Below, one piece after another: positions 1 to 12,435 of a stretch of 64,000 nucleotides of DNA (positions are counted from its first letter, which is position 1; the number at the start of each line of letters is the position of its first letter). A model generated the notes under the pieces. The model searched no databases. It was not told the origin of the DNA and worked only from the letters and a program-made list of their open reading frames with translations. Origin of the DNA: Dichetophora obliterata (Eukaryota > Arthropoda > Insecta > Diptera > Sciomyzidae); the NCBI GenBank assembly GCA_963920525.1, contig OY986438.1, positions 74,510,636 through 74,574,635 of the forward strand, written 5' to 3'. A program made the position numbers and the translations under genes.

Positions 1-1220
1 GCATCAAGGTATAGGCAAAAAAAACTTAGGCTTATCTTTGAATCACACGTCACACGTCACCACTCCTTTTAAACTGTAACTAAATGGAAACTATTGTATA
101 AGTTGAAACCCTTCAGTGAGTTCGCCTACAAAACTTTTCATGGGCAAAAATCTCAACTGAAGATGAATCGCGATAGGAAAAACTTCATTAAGAGGCAGGA
201 AATTTTTCGGTATGATCAACCGTAAGAAGTTGACATCAAAAATCCTGAGAAAATTTCACGACCCCATAGGAAAACTGTTGACGACCAAAAAAAAAAATAA
301 TTTTGCAATTAAGATATAGTTTTACCGATTACTACCCATCATTCCCCCGGTCAGAACCCAAGATGACTTAGATCTCTGCTATCCTTGAAGAATTAATGTT
401 TAGCAATCGAAAGAAAAATAACTAAACCAAACGTCTTGATTTAAACTGACCCAAAAAAAAAATTTTTCTATTCGTCTGCGTTGAGGGCAAGGAGAGGGGA
501 GGGGGTTTGGAAAAGGTTACGAAGCAAAAAGGGCTGTTTATTAAAAAAAAGAAAATTTAAGTAAAACAAATTTATCGAAAATTTTCCAAGTTCATTATTT
601 TAAGCTGTTTAAGAAACTTGGCGTTACGAAAACATAGCCGTTTACGAAAACATAGCCCCACGTTGGGCGCCAATTATTTTCTGTAACAAACAACTACCCA
701 GTTCTTGGCTGAGATGTCAAAATAGCCAAGTCCCACATCCTCGAAGCGGTTTCTGCACGCCTAGCTATGCTTCGGTCGTAGCTCAGGGAAAATGGGAGTG
801 GGGTTGCTTCGGACCGTGAGATGCCTGGGGGTTACAGGAAAATAAAAAAATCTTGTGCAGAGGGTTAAAGGAACAACTTCAAGAAAAGAAAACTGAGATA
901 GAGAGAGACGACTATATGGTGGCTCGGTGACGGTGAATCTAAAGTCGGGGAGGGGAGGAGGTGTTGTTTTCCCCACCCGGTCTTTACCCGCCCAACCTTC
1001 TCCTGATTCATTTTATTGTCAGGAGCCCTCTTATAGGCCGCTGCTTAAAGCCTACTTACCCAGCCGCATTTCTAGATGGTGAAGAAATAAAACTTTAGTG
1101 AATCATTTTCAGTGATACAAATTGTTTAATTATAATAACATGTGAAGAGTTGGTATAACATAAGGGATTTTTTTTTTTTCATTACTTAAGTTCATATAAC
1201 AAAAAAAAAGTTTGTTTTCA
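1..1220. other. No gene seen
   Basis: This stretch has no convincing coding region on either strand. It contains poly-A/T runs, a purine-rich patch near 485-505 and a short direct repeat of ACGAAAACATAGCC around 626-658. The small open frame near 761-976 (minus) is proline/serine-rich low complexity without a recognisable domain. Confidence 0.6.
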
Positions 1221-1224
1221 AACC

Positions 1225-1915
1225 ATTTTTAGTTTAATTTTCTTCGTTTCTTTTAAACAAAATTGCAACTTCCGATTTAGTTAAATTTACGTTAACTGCA
1301 TTTTGTTTTGTTTAAGGAAAGTTAAATTTAATTTTGTATTGAAGTCTATTTCATTTTAGTTTACGTTAAGTTAAATTTATTTTTTTTTTGTTTTTGCATC
1401 GAAATCTATTTAGTTCTAGGTTGCGTTAAGTTAAATTTTACTTTGTATCAAAATATAAATCGTTTTGGTTAATTTTTACGTTAAATTTTGGTTTGGCCTT
1501 AAGATATATTATCTTCAAGTTCAGGTCAAGTTAGATTTAAGGTTGGGTTTAAAATATATTTTATTTCCGTTCGGTTTTAGTTATTTCATGTTCGATTTTT
1601 ATATTGTTAAAAAAAATATATATTTTCATTTTAGTTCATTTTATATTCGAATCTTATTTTGGTGAAAATGTATTTTTTTTTCTGAATTCAGTTTAAAATT
1701 CGAGTTTTATTTCGTTTTCAAAAATATATTTTTCTTTTGCTTTTAATTAATTTTATGTTCGAATTTTATGTTGTTAAAAATATGTTTTCCTTTTAGTTTA
1801 TATTATGTTCGAATTTTATTTTGTTAAAAATAGATTTTTTTTTCTTTTGATTGTGGTAAGTTTTATGCTCGAATTTTATTTTGTTATTTAAAAATCTACC
1901 TTTTCGAAAATATAT
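1225..1915. repeat. T-rich degenerate tandem repeat
   Basis: The plus strand repeats a motif of roughly 60-80 bases containing TTCGAATTTTATTTTGTTAAA, with a related ACGTTAAGTTAAATTT motif in the left part. At least six drifted copies are visible between about 1250 and 1890. Short open frames here are by-products of the base composition. Confidence 0.55.
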
Positions 1916-2324
1916 TTTGATTCAGAAAAGTCTAAGTTACTTATAACCATAAACCCGCCTAATTCTTAGGACTTTTAGGTTGGACCTTACAAGGTCAGAT
2001 TTGCCCTTAGGTTACGTAAATTAAAAAAAAAAACAACTATTTAACAATCTTATGAGTACAAGCCTTTGTAGGCTTTACATTGGCATAAGTATGAAGGGCT
2101 TACTGCAACAACTCGACAAGATACAAAAACAAACGGGAATTTTTTTTTTTTTTTGGAAAACAAGTTTTGACCAACAAAAAAATATGTTGTTTTATGGAAA
2201 ACGATTGATTCGAACTTGTGACTTGTCACGTTATTGCAATAAGCCCGTCATACATATCCATGCATATGTAAATGACCTTATCGGAATATTGTACAATAAA
2301 AGGTAAGAAAACCTGGTGTCCCGG

Positions 2325-2535
2325 TGGTGGTGGATTGCTAGAGGTAACGGTGCTGTTTCGGCTGCTCGCTGTTGTTGTTGTTGTTGCTGTTGGTGCTGCC
2401 TTAGTACGCAGGGACCGTGCCTGCTGGTGTTGTTGTTGGTCGTCGTTGTCGACGCTGTCGAGGAGGACGATGTCTGAGGCCGGCTGACGTTGTCGATCTT
2501 GGCGACTGACGATGACGACGACGACTGTTTTAGGG
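2325..2535. repeat. GTT/GCT trinucleotide-rich low-complexity tract
   Basis: Runs of GTTGTTGTT, GGTGGTGGT and GACGACGACG give this segment much higher GC than its surroundings. The open frames crossing it are leucine/valine- or arginine-rich and look like trinucleotide artefacts rather than genes. Confidence 0.55.
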
Positions 2536-2759
2536 CAGCGCTCGTTAACTAGGTAGTGCTATCCATTGCGAGGATGAGAAGGAGCGAAAAAGGACACATT
2601 TTTGATTGGTTGTTTTCTCTTATGGCCATATAGCTGTGTCGACGAGCGACAACAACTCAAATGCCCTTTTATTTTTCCTTCCCCACTTTCCAACGGTGTT
2701 CCTGAATGAGCCAGGGGGGGACGTGGCGGTTTTGGAATTTCTGGTGGTGTCGTTGCTCT

Positions 2760-3330
2760 AGACACGCTAGCGGTTGGGCGTGTGTGCTGGTTGTCACCCG
2801 CTCTCTATCTGGTGGTGTCGGTTTTCGACGAGACACGCTAGCTGTTGGTGACGAGTGCGACGTGCCAGTTAGCTAGTTGACCAAGTGGATCTTCCGCCAG
2901 TAGTGATCCAAATGAATCGCTAGCTGTGGCGAAGTTATCAAATAACTAGCTGGCGATGAAATGCGACGTGCTTGCTGGTCGACTTGCCTTTACCTGGTAG
3001 TGACGATTTCGAGGTCACAAGCTAGCTGGTTGTGAAGAGTACGCTGCTCTAGCTAGCTAGTTGACTAAGTGGATCTCCAGCAAGTGGTGACCAAATGAGG
3101 CGCTCGCTGATGGTGAAGTTTTCAATTCGCCAGCTGGTGATGAAAATGCAACACGCTAGCTGGTTGTGAAGAGTGCGATGCTCTAGTGAGCCAGTTGACC
3201 AAGTGGATCTCCAGCTAGTGGTGACCAGATGAATCGCTAGCCGGCGGTGACACTCCGACGCGCTGGCTGGTTGACTTGCCTCTCCTTTGACGATCACCTC
3301 CCGGAGAAGCTGTGGTTGCTGACGATGGAC
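2760..3330. repeat. Degenerate minisatellite (CTAGCTGGTTGTGAAGAG units)
   Basis: Several drifted units share AGTTGACCAAGTGGATCT (near 2873, 3057 and 3191) and CTAGCTGGTTGTGAAGAGTG (near 3020 and 3158). Spacing is irregular, about 184 then 134 bases. The 118-codon minus frame at 3049-3405 overlaps the array and inherits its repeats, so I do not call it a gene. Confidence 0.6.
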
Positions 3331-3339
3331 GGTGGTATG

Positions 3340-4430
3340 TCTTGCTGCGGATGAAATGCCATGTGTCTTGCTTGCAGCCAAATGGGTTATGTCTCTTCTT
3401 TTCATTTTTCTCTACCTCACCCAACTGAGGTATGTTCACTACCAGTCTTCTCCTGATTTATCTCCTGCCAACTGTCAAATGGCAAGGGTTGCCAGTTAAT
3501 CCGGTGTTTTTGGGAGTGTTCCCACTAGCCAATCACCGTTTTAGCTGTGTTTATGCAATTCGTTAGACCAACACCAGATGTCTCCAACGTCACGCAACGC
3601 ACCCACGCCACGTAACCGCTTGTGATTGGCTGCCGCCAAATTAAGCACATGTACCTGCTCAGGTTGAGCAAAAGGAAGAGGTCAAACGAAAAGTTCATTA
3701 AGGAAGAGACAAACTTGTATTTTCACAGTAGGGTCATTCACGATGTTGCGTATTGCCCTAGTATAGTGCATTTTAATTAATTTGGTTATGTTTACTCCAT
3801 TTTTTAAAGTGTTTTCACAGGCTCACACTTTGTCGTATGTCGCCTGTGTTTTCTTAACACCCTACACAAGGTGAACCCGTCCTACGGGTAACTTTCGTAT
3901 GCCGTACCCGAACGACGTAAACTTTAGGGGTATTCACGACAAGCGACACCTGCTGAACACTTTCGAATCCAGTTGATTGCAAATATACCTCATCGTGAAT
4001 GGCCCTTCAAAACGCAATGGGGTTTTGGAGAGAAAAAAAACAACAAAAACAAAAATATTATATATACAAATTCGTTTTTTTTACGGACAGCAATTGAATT
4101 TGAATTCAAATTCAAATTCGCCTTGGATTACGGAAATCAAAGTTCGTTTCCGGTGTTCTGTCAAAAGGCAAAACAAAATTCAACCGGTTTTTGAAACGGA
4201 TTTCTGGCCGCCATACTCGAATTTGATTTTGAATTCAAATCCGATAGGTGGTACAGACACGACCGGTAATTTCTGACGTTATGTCAAAGATTGCGACGAA
4301 AAGAGATGTCACTTTCGATGACAGGAGGTGTTTACACCACGCGTAAAGAAAAGAAAAGAACGAAACCAAAATGCCGACCCTCACAGGATTTAAAAGCAGT
4401 TCAAGATAAGACTGGATGTGGTGACGTTAT
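3340..4430. other. No gene seen
   Basis: The stretch is mixed-composition intergenic DNA. A short palindromic cluster built on GAATTCAAATTC lies at about 4093-4120, with a related motif at about 4219-4242. Open frames are short and unrelated to known domains. Confidence 0.55.
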
Positions 4431-4449
4431 GTCGAGTTGTTACCAATAA

Positions 4450-4535
4450 CTACAAGCACGTATGTAACTCAGGGGTTAGCAGGTTCTCCTTGCAGCGAAG
4501 AGGTCGAGGTTCGAACGCAGGTACTGACATCATTC
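4450..4535 (+). repeat. tRNA-like SINE head (possible)
   Basis: The sequence has an A-box-like segment (CTCAGGGGTTAGCAGG, about 4468) followed about 30 bases later by a B-box-like GAGGTTCGAACG (about 4508). That is the layout of an internal RNA polymerase III promoter. No full cloverleaf can be drawn, so a tRNA-derived SINE remnant is more likely than a working tRNA. Confidence 0.4.
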
Positions 4536-5449
4536 TTTTTTTGTAACTAAGGGAGTCATAATATAAATGAAGGAATTTAATGAAAGTATGTACCAATAAT
4601 TGCAAATGAAACTAAATCATAAAATCTGAAACTAGAGCTGTCAATAAAACTTAAATATAAAGCCTACATATAAAATTAAACGCAAAAATTAAACAGTAGA
4701 CATAACTAAGCATATGGTAACCGTAATGGCAATAAAAATCGTGGTGTGAGCTAAAACACTTTATATGGTCCGTTGTTAAATATGTAGACACATAATTTGA
4801 GTCTGGCTAAGCAGCTTAGAAACCAACAAGTTTCATTGTAAAAGAGCCGTGAAAGAGTGTAGATGACTTGTGTTCAGGAGTTATTTTTTTTTTTGTTGAT
4901 AGTGAAGTGCGGAGTTTTGTCATTTAATTAACACAAATCGATTAGGCACTTCAGTTTTTTTTTAAGAAGATTTAAAGATCTACGATTATAAAAGGTGAGA
5001 ATTTAAAAACAATAATGTGGCGATCATACTTAATAATAAAGGTTCGTTTAGCAGGTTTTCGTCATCCTGAGCCTACCTTCTGTTGCTGCCGGATTCATAT
5101 ATTTTTGGTTATGCAATTGCAAATTTTGGATAGTGCAAGGTAGGAGAATCTTAAAGGAAAGCTGCAGGACTAGTTGGAAAAATTATTTAACGTGTATTTT
5201 TTTAATAGATAATACTAAGTCCTGGGGTTTTCCCGCTAGCTGGAAAGTATTGGGTTGAGGTTTCCCTAGATACCATTGTATTGTTGGTTTTTATGCTATC
5301 TGGAATTTATCGTTTTATTCGTGAAGGAGTATGGCCATAATACTTTAACAGGGCTTATACCATAGCCTGTCCTATACACGAAAAAAAGAATCATCGTTTC
5401 TTTTTGTACCTGGAATAAGTAAAATATAAACCATCAGCTACTTAAGCAT

Positions 5450-5522
5450 TGCGATAGCTTGGTGGTTAAGGTGGCGGCTCTGTACGCCGTAAGGTCCGAG
5501 TTCAAATCGCGGCGCGGTTATT
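5450..5522 (+). repeat. tRNA-like sequence, probable SINE head or tRNA pseudogene
   Basis: A near-complete cloverleaf can be drawn. The acceptor stem is mostly paired with wobbles. The A box is TAGCTTGGTGG, the anticodon stem GCGGC/GCCGT closes a 7-base loop, and the T arm has TTCAAAT. The residue before the anticodon is C instead of the universal T, and the T stem has a mismatch. AT-rich sequence follows. These defects favour a tRNA-derived SINE or pseudogene over a functional tRNA. Confidence 0.45.
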
Positions 5523-5529
5523 AAATAAC

Positions 5530-6400
5530 AATTAATAATTTTTTTATCTATTTTCTTATTTTATTTTTTTGTTTCTAACCAGAATATGATATTCGTCGTA
5601 TTATGAAACAATTAAATAATCTTACCTTTCGATAGTGAGTACCCATAAGTTAATTAATCATAATTATTTTTCTTAGCATTATTTTATTTCAAATCTGTCG
5701 TTATTTTGCATTTTGTTATATGTTCCAATCCAGTTTGTAATCCTAGGGAAAACAATCGATTGCTGGCCTTAGGGGTGGAAGTGGGATTTTTTTAATAATT
5801 TATGAATTGTCATGAAGTATTAACTTGTTGAATATTATTAAAACAATTTGATTAATAATCAAGTCGTTGTGATAAAACTTAAGTTTTAAGGAAGTTTGAA
5901 TTAAGTATAATAGTGTCATTAAGGGTTAATTAATAAATATTAGATTATTGATAAATTGAAATATTCTGGTTATTGTCTTATTGTTAATTTTCGCAAAGGT
6001 TTCTAGTGTTCGCGATACATGGAACCTGTCGAAGTTGGGTGAATCGCGTGGAGCCCAAAAAAAGAACTAAATTAACATCATCAACACCCACGGCCTTCTC
6101 CTCTGAGCTGGCCGAACTCAGCTTCGATACGCGAACAAATTTTGGCGCGTAACAGTCTCCACGGGACATGAATCATGTTAAGGCAACTGTCAAAAATTAA
6201 ATTTCTTAACAATAGAGTTCAGCTACTACAGCTTTTTCGTACTTTCTCCGCATTAGATCATCTTAAGAACCAGCCCAAATAACATTAAATTATCTCAATG
6301 ATATCGATAAGAGTGGTCCAAAACAATCTAAAGCGAGAAAAATTTACCCACCATAATATGGGTTGGGCTCAGGGACAACACAAGATATAACAACTAACCA
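5530..6400. other. No gene seen; flank and possible 3' UTR of the next element
   Basis: AT-rich DNA. The part next to 6400 probably belongs to the 3' untranslated region of the minus-strand retrotransposon at 6400-9985, but I see no clear poly-A or repeat tail marking its end. The 61-codon minus frame at 5984-6169 matches nothing I recognise. Confidence 0.5.
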
Positions 6401-6419
6401 TGTGTTTACATAGATCTAA

Positions 6420-8298
6420 TCATACATTAGTTTTCAATCTACTTTTGAGTTGGCCTTTCGATAAGTTAACATCAAAAAAGCTACAGTTGTTAACAAAGGT
6501 ACTCATGCGATGTAAAGGAGCAGTAGCCATATAATTTGTTCTACTAAAAGGTAAGTAAATAAAATTGTTAGCATTTCTACTGCTTCTACGGTTAGTGTTA
6601 AAATTTATAAGAGTTAGGAGTTCTGGTGAATCGAATACACCAGTTATGAGTTGGTGTAAATAGACGATATCTGCAGACTTCCTTCTCTCATTCAAAGATT
6701 GCATTTTTAATAGTTTTAAACGATCCTCATAAGGAGGAAGGTTTAAAGTGTCCGTTGCACTTAAGCCCCTTAGAGCAAACTGAACAAAACGTTTTTGGAT
6801 TCTCTCTATACGTTCAACATGTACATTGTAACTTGGCGACCAAACTTGACTTGCATACTCTAAGTAAGGTCGCACAATTGCATAATACAGCGTTGTAGTT
6901 GTGATCATACCATTAAATTCTTTGGCCCAGCGTTTCATAAACCCGAGCTTAAAAGATGCTTTTTTACAAATGCAATCAATATGAACGTTAAACGATAGCT
7001 TAGAATCCATGCATATACCAAGATCTTTGACAGCATCTACACGACTTAAAGCAGTATCTTTTATCTTATAATCAAAAATAAAATTATTCTTTTTTCGCGA
7101 AAAGGTCATTGTTTGGCATTTATCTGGATTTAGAAACATATTATTTTTAGAACACCAAATTTCAAAGGATTTCAAATCGGACTGGAACAGATCTGAACTG
7201 CCTTTAGCATCTTTTGTTCTGTATATTTTCATATCATCTGCATAGATAAGTAGATGAGAGTGTTTGATGATGTGGGTTACATCATTAATGGCTAAAATAA
7301 ACAGAAGTGGACCAAAGGGCTTCCTTGAGGAACACCTGATTCAGCAATAAATTCAGCTGACAATACGCCTCGAAATCGTATTTGATAAGATCGCTCTGTC
7401 AGATTCGATTGAATCCAGCTTACAAAAAATTGTGGAAAACCCATCAACTTTAGTTTAAATAGAATTAAGTTGTGTGGCAGTTTATCAAATGCTTTACTAA
7501 AATCAGTGTAAATACAGTCGACCTGGTTACCTGAATAAAATGAATTTAAGCAAAACGTTGTAAAATCGAGGAGATTAGACACAGTGGATCTGCCAGTAAC
7601 AAATCCATGCTGACGAGTTATCATGACCTTCCCACAGTGAATTTTCACACGATCATACACGAGCCGCTCAAAAAGTTTTTGAATCGACGAGAGTTTCGCG
7701 ATAGGCCTGTAGTTGTTTACATCGTTCTTACAACCTTTTTTTAAATTGGACTTATAAAAGATTTTTTCTAAAAGAAGAAAAACACTTTCGCTAATTGATT
7801 TATTGAATAACATGGACAGTGGTTGACTTAGAACGGAACTACATCGTGTTAACACTGCGGCAGGAATTCCGTCAGGTCCAGCATTAAAATCTTCATCGAT
7901 TTATACTTTGAAATATCCTCTGAAGTAAAGGATATAGAATCCAACGAAACCCTGGGTGTAGAGTTCATATATTCAAAGTACTCTTCATCAGGATTAAAAG
8001 AGTCCGAGCAAAATGACTCTTTAAAGAGATTGGCAAATAGACCACAAATTACGACGGGGTCGTCAGTAAATCCGTCAGAGGTTTTAAATGATGAAGGAAA
8101 TCCATCCGATTTTTTTTTTGTGTTTATGAAACCATAGAATTTCTTCGGATCTGACAATATTCTCAGCTTAATACTGTTTTTTTTATTCCTGCTGTTGCGT
8201 AGAATCTTTAACTCCTTTGTGTACCAGGGGTAAGCACAATTTTTCGTACATTTGAGGCTATATGGCACGGACAGAGAAAACATAGCAAAGATTTCCAT
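6420..8298 (-). pseudogene. Reverse transcriptase, frameshifted
   Basis: The minus strand shows the RT domain in order: the linker with NYRPIAKLSS, the first catalytic region (YTDFSKAFDKLPH), GVPQGSPL, then YADD and a thumb with LGICMDSKLSF. The frame breaks at about 7300, just after GVPQGSPL, where one base seems to be missing in a CC-AAA-GGG run, and again near 7850. YADD itself is intact (about 7240). It would be the polymerase for target-primed reverse transcription; this copy is inactive. Confidence 0.85.
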
Positions 8299-8403
8299 TT
8301 AAAAAATTAATTGAATCATCAAGAGTGTTATTATTAACATATTCTAAAATAACATGAAGCTTACTTTGAAGTAAATGATTCAGCTTCAAAAAGTCAGCTT
8401 CTT

Positions 8404-8715
8404 TAAAATTGAATTAATAAGCTTTATCTATTGAGTTAGACCTTATTATATTATCCCTGTCCGATTTGTACCACATGCTCAATGGTGGATGGTATTCATC
8501 AACATCAGTCAAAGCATGAGGGGCCCTCTCAACAATCACATTTTTACTGTCTGTAGTTAAGACCAGGTCAAGAAGTCTTTCACGACTATTATAAATATTG
8601 TACAACTCATTTGTTGTAAGTCACAACATATATTGTCAACAAATATATGCTCTTGGCGAGTCTTCGAATTAGATGCACAAAAAAATGTATTGTGGCGGAA
8701 CCCTCTGTTCCCCTA
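8404..8715 (-). pseudogene. Endonuclease C-terminal remnant
   Basis: The minus frame contains RERLLDLVLTTDS followed by DEYHPPLSMWY. This is the usual C-terminal pattern of APE-type retrotransposon endonucleases (LLDLVL, then D-x-YHPPL). The upstream catalytic half is not recognisable, and 8719-8934 (minus, 71 codons) does not resemble it. This is the start of a truncated ORF2, continuing into the reverse transcriptase at lower coordinates. Confidence 0.6.
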
Positions 8716-9147
8716 CTCTCATGTTTTTCTTTGTTTTTCTAACTTTGGCGACGCTCTGTCGAAACTTGACCCATCGTTAACTTGACTTACAAACATGCAG
8801 TTTGGCTTATCGTAAAAACGGTAAGCCAAGCAAATTCCTGAGTACAAGTCATAGCTGAATTCTTTGTTTATAATAACAAGCAGCATTAAAGTTTTTTTAA
8901 GTGAACAGATATCCGAGCCGTTTATGTCGGTCACACGTCATCGCTTTGGCGACTTACTGCCCTTCTGGCAGTTCGTCATATAGTCAGAATTTATTGCTTA
9001 CGCTGAAGTTTGATAATGACGAATATCACATACATGATTAAGCGACGGCAGCCTTAGCTTGTTGTACAACAACAAGCGTGGGCTATCGCTTGCTTGACGT
9101 TCTTGTTTGTGTTGGTGTAGCTAACCAGCATACGGGCAAGAGCGCAG

Positions 9148-9980
9148 TCAATGGTGGCAAGTGGTATGTGTGATTTTGATCGGTTTGTGTGGCTGCGTCG
9201 CAAACTCTTCAGCTGGAACTGTGAGAATAAAGGAAGCATGGGAAGGTTTATTACCCATTTTTTTGCATGAACAAAATGCATTTTGACTCAACAAGTTATT
9301 ATGTTTGATAAAGGTCAATACATTTTCAACAGCTGTGTCGGGCTGAAGACGTGAAATAAATAAATTTTTTTTCCTCGACACTGCCCTTGAGCTTGATAGA
9401 TTTCTAGGCTTAATAGGAGTCAAAACTGAACTATTAGTCAAAGAAGGAATGTTAGAAGGTGACGAGGAAGTAACTGGAGTGTTCCTGTTCAAAAGCGGTG
9501 CTGAGGGCTGCTTGGCCTGAGAAGTAGATCCAGATGATTTTCGCTTCTTATTATTTTTTATTTTTTCTCTGTTTTTTTTTTGAGATAATGTGGTCTTCTG
9601 ATGAAAGGATTGTTTGTGTCCCGAAAGAAACAGTCTGTGACAAAGAAAGCGGGATATTTTTCAAAATGAAATTTTCATCATAGACGCTGGTACTGCGGCC
9701 GAAAATTGTTGTTTAACGAGTTAAGAATTTCCCCAAAAAGCTTAATTTTTGAATAAAGTTCATCTAGGGAAAGTGTCCTACACGAAGCACAGTACCAGCG
9801 AAGACCTGATCGCAGAGATTTTAAGTCGTCAAGGCATGACTTGGAAATACCGGCACAAGATGCATGAAACATTTGCTCACATGGACCAGAACAGCTGAAC
9901 ATGGGGTTCAGAATGTTTTGGCTTTTGCAAAGTTCGTCTAGCAAGCAACGATATTTTCTGCAGAAAAATAATCCATGTTT
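9148..9980 (-). pseudogene. ORF1 (gag-like) with PHD-like zinc finger, broken
   Basis: The N-terminal part (about 9678-9980) has cysteine/histidine spacing of a PHD-like finger, with CSGPCEQMFHASCAG and a downstream WYCASC pair. The C-terminal part (about 9148-9492) has a serine/proline linker and then KKNLFISRLQPDTAVENVL, which resembles the RNA-binding domain start of CR1/Jockey ORF1 proteins. The reading frame shifts near 9945 and between 9500 and 9680, so the protein cannot be made as it stands. ORF1 proteins bind element RNA and form the ribonucleoprotein used in retrotransposition. Confidence 0.65.
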
Positions 9981-9984
9981 AATT

Positions 9985-10290
9985 TTTTAAAAATCAGCAG
10001 ATGCAAAATGTGCTTTTAGGGTTATTATATGCAGGCAGTTTGGACACAGTTTAGTAGAAAACAAAAAACAAAAACAACACTCACTGAGCTGAAGATAAAC
10101 AAATCACCGCACAAAGAAGAAACTAAAACACAGTAAGCATGCAAAAACAACAACACTGCATTGAATAAATAAGTTAAACAGAGTTAAAATGCAAGAATTA
10201 AACTTACACAACTTATATACACAATTATTATTTAATGGAACAGTTGTATATTAATGATATTAGTATAGTACAATATAATATTTAAGTAAT
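9985..10290. other. A-rich spacer, no gene seen
   Basis: This is A-rich plus-strand sequence between the non-LTR element's 5' side and the env relic. It may be the 5' UTR of the non-LTR element or internal sequence of the LTR element. I see no motif that decides. Confidence 0.4.
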
Positions 10291-10294
10291 TACG

Positions 10295-11230
10295 ATATTG
10301 AACTATTTTAATAAAATAATTGATAGTCTTCTTGATCTTATGTCTAAGTCAAAACATGGCAAGCCGCATCCGTCAATAATATCTAAAGAACTATTGACTA
10401 TTATACTCGCAACAGTAAAAAATACATTGCCTTCAGTTTCTATTACCTTCAGTTTTGAATGACAATCCTTTAACACTTTACCAATTTGGCACAATGCACT
10501 CCAAAATAATGGATAACAAGATAATTTACAAAATAACACTCCCACTCCCATTTAGCACAGCATACCAGAGTTTTAACATAATACCGCTTCCAAACTTACA
10601 CGAACACAAACTTGTATTCATACAAGCAGATATTAAATGAATTGCAGTTGATTACGAGAGAGAACATTACTACGAGATCACAACCGAGGAACTAAAGAAG
10701 TGCAGTTAAACAGAATCAAACAAGCATATCTGCCATGCAGAACATCCTGTGTTATATAATAAATCCATGTGTTATGTTGTGCAAGCTGGGCCCACACAAA
10801 CTCAACATGTGCCTGTCAATAGCTTGACTTCACAACGTGTGTTTCAGTCCCAAAACTTATCAAACTTACCGACCATATGACAAACATAAGTAAAAGTACC
10901 TTCTACCTAAATAAAGACGCGCAGCAGGACGAACTACAAAAACTCTCAACAATGATACAAAAACAGAAAAATAGCGAGAACATAAGCTTAAACGAATTAA
11001 ACTCACATGACGTACATCGCTATAGCCTGATCTATGGCATTGTCATTATCCTAACACTTTGTGTGATCTATAAAGCGTACATATATTACGCACATGGTAG
11101 CAAAAGAAAAAACATACACACAGCGGAACTGCAGAAGACAACTACTCTAAGCTCAGGTTTGTTTGGCCAACGTTTGCACAACATATGTAGTTTAATACAA
11201 AAAAATAAATATATAATATATACACATTAG
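10295..11230 (+). pseudogene. Env-like (Baculo_F-type) C-terminal relic of a Gypsy/errantivirus-type element
   Basis: Pieces in two or three plus frames resemble the C-terminal half of insect retroelement F-type envelope proteins. They show a leucine-rich segment, a region with regularly spaced cysteines (about 10690-10770), and a final intact 117-codon frame (10877-11230) with a hydrophobic membrane span at about 11020-11090. Frameshifts or stops lie near 10455, 10640 and 10875, so the gene is dead. Such proteins normally sit in the membrane and mediate fusion. Only the 3' end of the element is present here; gag and pol are not seen upstream. Confidence 0.55.
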
Positions 11231-11411
11231 CCATTGTCAACACAATAAAAAAAGCTTGCGATGACCCTGAAGCGAAATACTTTTCTATAACCTCAGCAAT
11301 TTTTACACTATAAGAACCCGTGCACATAAATTCGAAGTTCATTCAGCAACGAAACATAAGAAATAAACAATCAAAATGTAAACAATTACAAAACAAAATA
11401 AAATCAACCAC

Positions 11412-11648
11412 ATGAAGATGGTCTGGTCATACATCGGACGTAAGGACCGCGAACCGACAGAAGAAGATTATGACGATGAGGAGGCCGCCATCCGAGAAAT
11501 TGGGGAGACCATAGACAAATCCAAGGTGCAAGAAGTAATACAAAGATACACAGCAAGACAAATTTACGGGGACGATGAGGACACAGCAGATTTCTCGGCT
11601 GAGTACCGGTTGGTACTGAAAGCACAACAATGGCGCGAGAAGAGATAG
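11412..11648 (+). CDS. Small acidic ORF downstream of the env relic
   Basis: This intact frame of 78 codons starts at ATG and is strongly acidic, with a cluster PTEEDYDDEEAAIREIGE near residues 15-32 and another at GDDEDTADF. It is predicted to be largely helical and has no membrane segment or zinc motif. I do not recognise the family. It lies about 180 bases after the env relic's stop and could be an accessory ORF of the same LTR element. GC is higher than in the flanks, which fits past coding function. Confidence 0.4.
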   Translation: MKMVWSYIGRKDREPTEEDYDDEEAAIREIGETIDKSKVQEVIQRYTARQIYGDDEDTADFSAEYRLVLKAQQWREKR

Positions 11649-11649
11649 A

Positions 11650-12247
11650 TGGGCTGTATAGATAAATAAATAAAAACGAATTTTAATTTAATTTAAAAAA
11701 AATTATAATAATAAAAACAAGAAAATTCTAAACCATTTGTTTTCATTTCTAAGGAAGAAATTTAACAGAAAAAAATATCGCTAGCTTATTCTTTTCAGAT
11801 AAATTTTTCAGGACTCATCAAAAACCGATGAAATATGGGAAAGCAGTCCAAAATATGGGAAACATTAGGGGGTAGAATAAATAAACTTTAAAGAGATATA
11901 TACGAAAAAACTTACATACACATTCGCGTAAACATACATATATGAAAACAAAAATAAGAACTTTCAGATATACGACTAGAAGAAAAAAAATTTTTAAAAA
12001 AATAGATAAATGAACTCAAAAAAATTTTCTTTCAGATAAAGCATGAAGTAAAAAATAATTAAAGTTTTTCAGCATTTTACATAAAAAAACTTTCAAACAA
12101 CAAAAACATCTGTCTACCGAATGTTAAAAAATACATTTAAAAAAATGTATAAAATCTTAAACTATCTGCATACAAATATCTTAGCGAATTGAAAATATAA
12201 AATTTAAGCGAATATACCTTAACATATGAATATATCTTTATATGTAA
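11650..12247. other. A-rich non-coding stretch
   Basis: The plus strand is A-rich with scattered TATACG and AAAAAATT runs. No gene or clear repeat is seen. It may be 3' internal sequence of the LTR element whose PPT and LTR follow at 14055. Confidence 0.45.
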
Positions 12248-12435
12248 CTAGCTGGCCCTGTAGACATTGTTCTCCCCTTTCTGCTATTTGGCTTATCAAT
12301 GGAAGTCTTATTTTATTACTCAGTTTCGGCGGGTCTATATTTCAAAGAAGTATTAATTTTGAACCAACTTTTATGGTCAATATGTAATATGGCATTAAAA
12401 ACTGTTTCATGAGTTCTTACATCTTATTCTAATGT

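Larger units (their letters stand above)
6400..9985 (-). mobile_element. Decayed non-LTR retrotransposon, CR1/Jockey group
   Basis: On the minus strand, in order, lie an ORF1 with a PHD-like zinc finger, the C-terminal part of an APE-type endonuclease, and a reverse transcriptase. This is the gene order of CR1/Jockey-group elements. The N-terminal half of the endonuclease is missing or unrecognisable (8720-9140), and the RT is broken by frameshifts. The exact ends and target duplication are not visible. Confidence 0.8.

Noticed and set aside
3049..3405. 118-codon minus-strand open frame
   Set aside because: It overlaps the CTAGCTGGT minisatellite, its residues repeat with the DNA units, and no domain is recognisable.
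5984..6169. 61-codon minus frame with charged residues
   Set aside because: No family resemblance and no supporting context; likely chance or LTR-leader sequence.
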